In this document: positions 1-4,948 of the stretch, piece after piece
Layout of the letters: every line of letters starts with the position of its first letter
How positions within the stretch are numbered: position 1 is the first letter of the stretch
Source of the DNA: DAOPZC01 sp035353175
GTDB lineage: Bacteria > Verrucomicrobiota > Kiritimatiellia > RFP12 > UBA1067
Length of the DNA: 8,347 nucleotides
Direction: 5' to 3'
Assembly: GCA_035353175.1 (NCBI GenBank)
Contig: DAOPZC010000119.1
Span: 1-8,347, forward strand
Program-made: the position numbers and the translations under genes
Notes under the pieces: generated by a model
What the model was told of the DNA's origin: nothing
The model's database searches: none
The model's input: only the letters and a program-made list of their open reading frames with translations

Positions 1-71
1 AACAGTATGGCATAATCGGCGCCAATTGGCTACATATTTAATTAAATTGCTCTAAGCTTCGATTCCCCATC
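1..71. other. AT-rich stretch with two perfect palindromes, leader of an unseen gene
   Basis: This stretch lies downstream of the minus-strand promoter at 72-99, so it is probably the 5' leader of a gene beyond the left edge. It is clearly richer in A and T than the rest of the window. It contains a perfect 10-bp palindrome at 21-30 (GCCAATTGGC) and a perfect 12-bp palindrome at 36-47 (ATTTAATTAAAT). Either could be an operator half-site pair, but AT-rich palindromes of this size also arise by chance. I see no minus-strand start codon with a ribosome binding site, so no gene is called. Confidence 0.3.
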
Positions 72-99
72 ATTATGAAGTGGACAGGATAAGAGTCAA
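72..99 (-). promoter_or_regulatory. Sigma-70-type promoter reading out of the left edge
   Basis: On the minus strand the -35 box TTGACT (94-99) and the -10 box CATAAT (72-77) are separated by 16 bp. Each box matches the housekeeping consensus at five of six positions. The site lies 31 bp beyond the T-tract of the terminator at 130-159, where a new transcription unit would begin. The same two hexamers, with a 17-bp spacer, occur in front of the secreted-protein gene at 2856-2884. The gene it would drive is outside the window. Confidence 0.55.
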
Positions 100-123
100 T
101 CCCGATCTTTCGAACGGCGCGAC

Positions 124-236
124 GGCGTTAAAAGAAGGACGCGCAAACGCGCGTTCCTTGCCCATTGCCTGTTGCCGACTGCTCCGTTCTCCTTCGAGTG
201 CCATCCGCCGAAGCCGGCGCCGAACTCGGTGTTGGC
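124..236 (-). repeat. Diverged second copy of the ETF-QO 3' end plus terminator (copy A)
   Basis: Read on the minus strand, this segment aligns over its whole length with 2962-3077, which holds the last codons, stop codon and terminator of the ETF-QO gene. By hand I count about 13 mismatches and one 3-nt gap over about 115 columns. In the matching frame it still reads ANTEFGAGFGGWHSKEN, against ANIEFGAGSGGLHSNEN in the intact gene, but the TGA stop has become GGA. The copy has no start and is attached to an unrelated gene, so it is a gene-end remnant rather than a coding sequence. Weaker similarity may extend to about 250, nearly up to the stop codon at 253. It is in direct orientation with copy B, and the pair flanks the secreted-protein gene. 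Confidence 0.85.
130..159 (-). terminator. Intrinsic terminator of the secreted-protein gene (within copy A)
   Basis: On the minus strand the arm AAGGAACGCGC is followed by loop GTTT, arm GCGCGTCCTT, then C and TTTT. One arm has an extra base, giving a 10-bp stem with one bulge. This is a weakened version of the perfect hairpin at 2968-2999, with four T residues instead of seven. It lies about 95 bp after the stop codon of the secreted-protein gene and would end that transcript. Confidence 0.75.
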
Positions 237-252
237 GCTCGGTCGGCCCGTC

Positions 253-2781
253 TCACCGGACGCTGAGCATCGTGCCTGCGGTGGAGATCGTCGCATGGTC
301 GGCGCTCAGGCTCACCCGCATCGAATGGGTGACCACGCCGTCGACCTTTACGGTCCAGGTGCGGCTGTTGACCTTCGCGAGCGCCGCCGCGTCCATGTTT
401 GTGAAGGTGATCGGCACCTGCAGGTTTCCCGCGCCCGGCGTGAAGTTCACGAGATTGACGACACCTGAATCCGCGAACGCAAAGCCGTCCAGCGTGCCGT
501 TACCGTTCGCGCAGTCCAGCGTGAGCGTCGGCAGTGTGACCGTGCCCTTCGCCTTGAGCGTCGCGCCCGCGGCGACGGTCACGTCCGAGACGCTCGCCAG
601 TTGTGCGGCGTTCGCGTCGTATGCGGGTGCCGACGCGACCGCGAAACCTTGGCGCGCGCCCGTCACGGTGGAGGAGCCGTCCGAATACCAGACCTGTCCG
701 GTCACCTGCTTGCAGAAGTTCGTCCCTTTTTCGTCCAGAAGGTCCCACGTGACGCCATCCGTGCTGCCGCGCACCTCATACCCCCAGATGCGGCGTGTGG
801 TGCCGGCCAGGCACATGAGGTCGTACGAGGTGATGGCCGGCGAATCTGAGGGGAGCCGCATCGACACGGTCACCCAGGAAGAGGTGTTCGCGTAGCTCGG
901 CGCGCCGTAGGTGGTGGCGGTGTAGAACGTGCTATTGCCGTTTTCGTCGAAGAAGTTGCGGAGCCACAGGGCGGAATTTGTGAACCAGGAGGGGACCGAG
1001 ATCTTCGAGAGCGGCTCGTCGATGGAGGCCTCGCCGGGCAGAAGCGTGACCGCCGGCGCGACGGTGGCGGCCGGCACGGCAAGACCCACGTTGCGGCGGA
1101 GGCCGTCCGCGTCGTAGAGCGCGAACTCACTGCCGCCGATGCACGTATCGGTGAGGTTATTGAAATTCGAATTGATATAGTTGATCGAGAGCCGGAAAAA
1201 GGAATACGGCGTGTCCGGAGCCTCGATGACGAGCGTGCCCGCCTTGACCGCGAGAGCGCCCGAGAAGCCGAGCGCGCTCCGCAGCGTCCATTGGCCCGTT
1301 CCCTCTTTGACGACGGAAAGCGCCGAGGTGCCGTTCGTGATCGTGGAGAGCACGCTGAACGCATTCGTGCCGTCGAGGGTGAGCGTGCAGGGCGAGGCGG
1401 CGATCGAGGAGACGCCTTTCAGGGAGAACGGCCAGCGGCCGCTCGTCTTGAGGCGTCCTGCGCCCGCGAGGACGAGCGGCCGATCGGTCGCCGCGTCCAC
1501 ATTCGTGACGGAGGCGCGCCCGATGCACTCCAGCGTCGCCTCGCCCTTGGCACCGCCGCCCAGGACGAACGCGTAGGGAACCCGATACGCCTCGCCGAAC
1601 GCGCCGCCCAGAATATTTTGGCAGGTGAGCGTGGACAGGCCGAGCGCGCAGGCCGTGCCCTTTTCCGCGAGCGACTCGAACAGGAGCTTGCCTTCCTTCA
1701 CGTCGACGACGCCTTTCATCGCGCGGGACGCATGGTGGCGGAAGAGCCACATGCCAGATCCCTTTTTTGTGACATACGCGGCGCCGCCCGCCGGTTCCGT
1801 CCAGCTGCCGCCTACCTCGCAGGCGTTCGTGTGCTCGCCCGTGAAGAGGACGCTGTTCATGACGCCGTAGTTTTCCGAAACCGTGATCGGGCCGTTCCAC
1901 ACGAGCCCTCCTGACACGCCGCCGTCCGCCGTCATCGCGTTCGCGCTGTTCCACTTGTTGAAAGCCAGCGTTTTCACGGTCGTCTCGCCCCCGCCGAGGT
2001 AGACGAACCGGCCGTAGTCGCTGCCGCCGTTCGGGATGAGCGACAAAGTGCCGTTGCAGCCCATCGACGAGGGCGACGAAGCGTCGTATCCCACCTTCAC
2101 GAGCCCGATCGTGCCGAAGCTCTGCAACGCGGTCGTGAAGGTCGAATTCGTGCCCCGCAGATTGAGCGTGCTGCTCGGGTAGACATAGATGGCGCTCAGA
2201 TTGCCGCAGATTCGGCCGTAGAAGTCGGACGTGCCCGGATCGGTCTGGATCGTCTGGCTCATGGCCCAGCCGTTCGTGATCATGCCGTCGCCGGAGAGGC
2301 TGTTCACGACCGTGCGGCACGCGTTGAAGGAGCCGCTCCCCGTCAGGAAGAGCACGCCGGGCGCGTTCAGCTCGATGGCGACGTGGTTGCTCGTCCTGTT
2401 GTTCGCCAACAGTTCGGGCAGGTGGAGGTCGCCGTCTTCGATGAGAAGCCCGTTCGTCACCTTATAGGCGACGCTGTTCGTGTTGTCGAGATAGAGCGCG
2501 CCCTTGCCGCGTTTGACGATTTTGCCGGTGCCGCCGATGAGTCCGGGAACACGGAGCGACGCGCCATCGGAAAGGTCGAAGATGATTTTTGACGAGGCGC
2601 CGGAAAGCGTGAACTGCGTCACGTTTGAGACCGCTGCGGCATCCGTCTCGGTGAGCGTATACTCGCCCGCGAGCGTGACGACGCCGCCTACCGGCGGAGG
2701 CAGTTCGGGCGTGGCCGCGAACGCCGCCGCGAAACCCATCGCCGCCGCGAGAACACCGAGCTCTTTCTGCCGAGTAAACAT
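253..2781 (-). CDS. Secreted autotransporter-associated beta-strand-repeat protein with discoidin-like domain
   Basis: This is an 842-residue predicted exported protein, probably a cell-surface beta-solenoid involved in adhesion or glycan contact. A signal peptide is clear: charged MFTRQKE, hydrophobic core at about 8-22, likely cleavage after AFA (22). Three repeats of the autotransporter-associated beta-strand type (G-x-G-x-hydrophobic-x-K-x-G, then a GxL/GKL turn) lie at about 83-113, 335-367 and 488-519. Residues about 528-690 resemble an F5/8 type C (discoidin) fold, with an NFFDENGNS stretch near 609 and GSTDGVTWDLL near 672-682. The C-terminal region (about 730-842) is beta-rich and ends GTMLSVR. 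I see no translocator beta-barrel, PEP-CTERM or LPXTG anchor, so the anchoring route is unknown. I chose ATG 2781 because AGAAAAGG (2791-2798) lies 9 nt upstream and the signal peptide begins cleanly there. ATG at 2811 and TTG at 2844 are in frame but lack a good ribosome site. It has its own promoter and terminator. The ligand cannot be told from sequence. Confidence 0.88.
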   Translation of the reverse strand: MFTRQKELGVLAAAMGFAAAFAATPELPPPVGGVVTLAGEYTLTETDAAAVSNVTQFTLSGASSKIIFDLSDGASLRVPGLIGGTGKIVKRGKGALYLDNTNSVAYKVTNGLLIEDGDLHLPELLANNRTSNHVAIELNAPGVLFLTGSGSFNACRTVVNSLSGDGMITNGWAMSQTIQTDPGTSDFYGRICGNLSAIYVYPSSTLNLRGTNSTFTTALQSFGTIGLVKVGYDASSPSSMGCNGTLSLIPNGGSDYGRFVYLGGGETTVKTLAFNKWNSANAMTADGGVSGGLVWNGPITVSENYGVMNSVLFTGEHTNACEVGGSWTEPAGGAAYVTKKGSGMWLFRHHASRAMKGVVDVKEGKLLFESLAEKGTACALGLSTLTCQNILGGAFGEAYRVPYAFVLGGGAKGEATLECIGRASVTNVDAATDRPLVLAGAGRLKTSGRWPFSLKGVSSIAASPCTLTLDGTNAFSVLSTITNGTSALSVVKEGTGQWTLRSALGFSGALAVKAGTLVIEAPDTPYSFFRLSINYINSNFNNLTDTCIGGSEFALYDADGLRRNVGLAVPAATVAPAVTLLPGEASIDEPLSKISVPSWFTNSALWLRNFFDENGNSTFYTATTYGAPSYANTSSWVTVSMRLPSDSPAITSYDLMCLAGTTRRIWGYEVRGSTDGVTWDLLDEKGTNFCKQVTGQVWYSDGSSTVTGARQGFAVASAPAYDANAAQLASVSDVTVAAGATLKAKGTVTLPTLTLDCANGNGTLDGFAFADSGVVNLVNFTPGAGNLQVPITFTNMDAAALAKVNSRTWTVKVDGVVTHSMRVSLSADHATISTAGTMLSVR

Positions 2782-2790
2782 GTTATGGAA

Positions 2791-2798
2791 CCTTTTCT
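2791..2798 (-). promoter_or_regulatory. Ribosome binding site deciding the start at 2781
   Basis: The minus strand reads AGAAAAGG with 9 nt to the ATG at 2781. The acyl-CoA dehydrogenase gene has the near-identical AGAAAGG (7031-7037), also 9 nt before its ATG and also followed by TTC. The recurrence supports this site over the in-frame upstream starts. Confidence 0.55.
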
Positions 2799-2855
2799 TA
2801 ACCACGAGCATCCCGTAGGCTTGACCGGTGGCAGCCGTCTTCAAAGTTAGGGATT

Positions 2856-2884
2856 ATTATGCAGAGGGACTTGCAAACAGTCAA
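2856..2884 (-). promoter_or_regulatory. Sigma-70-type promoter of the secreted-protein gene
   Basis: On the minus strand TTGACT (2879-2884) and CATAAT (2856-2861) are separated by exactly 17 bp. Each differs from consensus at one base. Transcription would start near 2849, giving a leader of about 68 nt before the ATG at 2781. The site lies between the ETF-QO terminator and the gene, so the secreted protein is its own transcription unit. Its boxes are identical to those at 72-99. Confidence 0.7.
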
Positions 2885-2913
2885 CTCCCCACGAGAATGC
2901 GGCTATCCGGCGG

Positions 2914-2967
2914 AACACCCAACGCAGAACTTCGAAGTTGGTGGTTCGATGTTCAGCGTTCGGTGTT
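2914..2967. repeat. AAC-heptad array folding into a 23-bp imperfect hairpin
   Basis: On the minus strand this spacer reads as consecutive 7-mers starting with AAC: AACACCG, AACGCTG, AACATCG, AACCACC, AACTTCG. The second half runs back as the reverse complement. On the plus strand, arm 2914-2936 pairs with arm 2945-2967 at 20 of 23 positions around an 8-nt loop (2937-2944). A perfect 12-bp palindrome AACTTCGAAGTT (2928-2939) is nested inside. The element lies directly beyond the T-tract of the ETF-QO terminator and upstream of the next promoter. It could be a cruciform, a protein-binding site or a REP-like repeat. Confidence 0.8.
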
Positions 2968-2999
2968 AAAAAAAGAAGGACGCGCAGTCGCGCGTCCTT
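2968..2999 (-). terminator. Strong intrinsic terminator of the ETF-QO gene
   Basis: On the minus strand a perfect 10-bp stem (AAGGACGCGC with GCGCGTCCTT) closes a 4-nt loop and is followed by C and seven T residues (2968-2974). It starts 24 bp after the ETF-QO stop codon and would end the dehydrogenase/ETF-QO transcript. It is part of the duplicated cassette. Confidence 0.9.
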
Positions 3000-3026
3000 T
3001 GCCCATTGCCTGTTGCCGATTGCTCA
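2999..3026. repeat. Four TTGCNNN heptads between stop codon and terminator
   Basis: On the plus strand four 7-mers follow one another without gap: TTGCCCA, TTGCCTG, TTGCCGA, TTGCTCA. On the minus strand this is a GCAA word every 7 bp. The last heptad contains the ETF-QO stop codon and the first enters the terminator stem. The same array occurs in copy A at 158-185, where the first three words are unchanged and the fourth has decayed to CTGCTCC. Confidence 0.7.
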
Positions 3027-4880
3027 GTTCTCATTCGAGTGCAGGCCGCCGGAGCCGGCGCCGAACTCGATGTTGGCGTGCTCGGGATCGCCGGGCAGGG
3101 CCTTGGAGCAGCTCCAGATGCAGGCGCCGCAGTGGACGCACTTCTCGCGGTCGAACTCGGGCGTTGCGCCCTCCTCGCCGGGCATCAGGGCTTGCGCGGA
3201 GCAGATCTCGATGCAGGTGCGCTCGGTGCAGGTGGCGCAGAGCTCGGGCTTGACGAAGGTCACGTGGTCCGCGAAGCCGCCCGCGGCCTGGACCTTGCCG
3301 CCCTTGAAGAGCGCGTCCTGGTGCGACATGAGCAGCGTGCCGTCGAAGGGGATCTCGGGCCAGCCCGCGAGCGTCATGATCGTGTCGTGCAGCGGCTGCT
3401 TGGCCTTGGCGCAGGACTCGACCGCCGCGGCGAGTTTGTCCGGGGCGATGCGGCCCGCGCAGACGCTCGCGAGGGTCGGGATGCGCTGCGAAGGGGGGCA
3501 GGACTCGACCGAGAGGTTGAGCGCGCCGTTGGTCATGCCGGTCATGCCCGTGCCCATCATGCCGAGCATGAAGCCTTTGCCGAAGCCGTCGCGCGCCTTC
3601 TTGGCGGCCTGCAGCTCCGCGTCGAGCGGATCCGCGCGGCGCCGTTTTATGTAGGCGGCGGTGAGCGTGCCTTTGGTGAAGGGCTCGTCGCGCTTGAGCA
3701 GGTCGATGACGCCCTCGGCCAGCAGCACGCCGCTGCGCCACGCCTCGTCCACGCCGGAGTTGGTGAGCACGTTGGTGGTGCCGGAGCCCTCGCCGATGCG
3801 GGCGAAGCCGTCGCCGGCCAGGAAGGGCTCGCCGCGCACGCCGGATTCTTGCAGGGACTTGGCGCCCCAGGAGCGGAGCGTGCCGCCCTGGAGGTGGCGC
3901 CAGAGGTACGGGTGCTGCATCCAGTGCTGGAGGTAGCGGTAGGTGGTGCGGATCGGGGTGTCCATCCACGACGGCACGAAGACGCCCAGCGAGGCGGTGC
4001 GGTCGGGGTAGACGTACATGAAGCCGAAAATCTCGGGCTCGGGGAAACCGAGCGTGTGGATGACCGTGCCGGGCTTGAGGTCGCACGCGGCGGGCAGCTC
4101 GACCACGGCTTTCATGCCCACGGCCCAGTCGTGCTGGTGGTTGCCGGCGGGCAGGCCGAAATGGCGGTCGAGCTTGCGGCCGACCGCGCCGACCGGGCCG
4201 TCGCCCACGACGGTCAGGCGCGCGCGGATGTCCATGCCGGGCATGAAGGCGGCCTCGGGGTTGCCTTTCTTGTCCACGCCCTGGTCGGCGAGGCGCACGC
4301 CGACCACCTTGTCGCCTTCCATGACCGGCGCGCTCACGGGCGTGCCGGGCCAAATCTGCACGAGGCCCGATCCCATGAGCTGGCTGCCGACCCACGACAT
4401 GAACGAGCCCATGGACATGACCAGCCCCGGCTCTTTGCGCAGGAACGGCGGAATCCACGGCAGCTCGGCGGCCTCGGGGCCTTTGCCCATGGCGAAGCGC
4501 CCGGCCTTGAAGACGCCGTCCACGAACTTCGTGCCCGCGTCGCGGCGGCTTGCGCCGAGGGGGTCGAAGAGGTAGGCGACGGTCTCGTGGCCGACTTCCG
4601 CGGCGTTGGGGATTTCCTTGGCGAGGTCGACGCCGGGGAACGAGGCGCGGATGGCGCGGCCCTTGGTGACGACGCCGGAGACACCGAAGCCGATGTCGTC
4701 GGCGCGCTCGTAGCACATGACCTGCAGCGGCATGCCGGGCATGACTTTGCTCTCGAAGGCGGGGGTGCCGTCGGGGTTCATCAGCGCGCGGGTCAAGGTG
4801 GTCAGGAATCCGGCGGTGGCGGGGCCAAAGCCCACGCACACGATGTCGGCGTCCATGGTCTGGCGTTCGATTTCGCTCAT
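3024..4880 (-). CDS. ETF:quinone oxidoreductase homologue (FixC-like) with C-terminal ferredoxin tail
   Basis: This 618-residue flavoprotein is expected to take electrons from reduced electron-transfer flavoprotein and pass them through FAD and an Fe-S centre to the membrane quinone pool. The N-terminal FAD fold is clear: G17-x-G19-x4-G24 and the ribose-binding acidic residue at E58. ETF-QO family segments follow: GSFMSWVGSQL (158-168), the HTLGFP region (275-280), GTLRSWGAKSLQESG (333-347), and GEGSGTTNVL with SGVDEAWRSG (363-384). A Gly/Met-rich stretch at 432-451 could touch the membrane. The tail has eight cysteines: C548, C551, C556, C560 and C581, C584, C587, C591. The second set is the usual single-cluster ETF-QO site; the first suggests a second [4Fe-4S] cluster. 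Length matches fused ETF-QO proteins (about 550-620). The ATG at 4880 has AGGAG (4887-4891) 6 nt upstream. It follows the dehydrogenase gene by 68 bp, with no terminator, and they are probably co-transcribed. No etfA/etfB is in the window. Confidence 0.87.
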   Translation of the reverse strand: MSEIERQTMDADIVCVGFGPATAGFLTTLTRALMNPDGTPAFESKVMPGMPLQVMCYERADDIGFGVSGVVTKGRAIRASFPGVDLAKEIPNAAEVGHETVAYLFDPLGASRRDAGTKFVDGVFKAGRFAMGKGPEAAELPWIPPFLRKEPGLVMSMGSFMSWVGSQLMGSGLVQIWPGTPVSAPVMEGDKVVGVRLADQGVDKKGNPEAAFMPGMDIRARLTVVGDGPVGAVGRKLDRHFGLPAGNHQHDWAVGMKAVVELPAACDLKPGTVIHTLGFPEPEIFGFMYVYPDRTASLGVFVPSWMDTPIRTTYRYLQHWMQHPYLWRHLQGGTLRSWGAKSLQESGVRGEPFLAGDGFARIGEGSGTTNVLTNSGVDEAWRSGVLLAEGVIDLLKRDEPFTKGTLTAAYIKRRRADPLDAELQAAKKARDGFGKGFMLGMMGTGMTGMTNGALNLSVESCPPSQRIPTLASVCAGRIAPDKLAAAVESCAKAKQPLHDTIMTLAGWPEIPFDGTLLMSHQDALFKGGKVQAAGGFADHVTFVKPELCATCTERTCIEICSAQALMPGEEGATPEFDREKCVHCGACIWSCSKALPGDPEHANIEFGAGSGGLHSNEN

Positions 4881-4886
4881 GAAGGT

Positions 4887-4891
4887 CTCCT
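4887..4891 (-). promoter_or_regulatory. Ribosome binding site of the ETF-QO gene
   Basis: The minus strand reads AGGAG with 6 nt to ATG 4880. It lies just after the hairpin at 4901-4929, which could therefore influence its access to ribosomes. Confidence 0.65.
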
Positions 4892-4900
4892 GAAAATGGG

Positions 4901-4936
4901 AAGTCCGACGTGTCGGACACGTCGGACTTGTCGGAC
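4901..4936. repeat. 9-bp-period GTCSGAC array with a perfect 12-bp hairpin
   Basis: The 7-mer GTC[C/G]GAC occurs four times at exactly 9-bp spacing (4903, 4912, 4921, 4930). The first copy has the opposite central base, so 4901-4912 and 4918-4929 form a perfect 12-bp inverted repeat with a 5-nt loop. On the minus strand the stem is followed by CCCATTTTCAGG, with no long T-tract, so it is not a normal terminator. It lies between the dehydrogenase and ETF-QO genes, 9 nt before the ETF-QO ribosome site. It could tune relative expression, stabilise processed mRNA ends or bind a protein. Confidence 0.85.
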
Positions 4937-4948
4937 GGCGGCGTACCC

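Larger units (their letters stand above)
2962..3077 (-). repeat. ETF-QO 3' end plus terminator, original copy (copy B)
   Basis: This is the intact version of the repeat found again at 124-236. On the minus strand it spans the last 17 codons of the ETF-QO gene (residues 602-618), the TGA stop, a heptad array and the terminator, ending at AACACC. Its coding part continues smoothly into the rest of the ETF-QO gene, which marks it as the parental copy if the pair arose by duplication. Confidence 0.85.

Noticed and set aside
96..296. Small minus-strand frame spanning copy A (66 codons)
   Set aside because: Its only protein similarity is to the last 17 residues of the ETF-QO protein, read from the duplicated segment and then through the terminator. 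It is a remnant, not a gene.
3031..4920. Second long minus-strand frame of 629 codons overlapping the ETF-QO gene
   Set aside because: Arginine/proline/histidine-rich composition typical of a shifted frame in GC-rich DNA; no recognisable domain.
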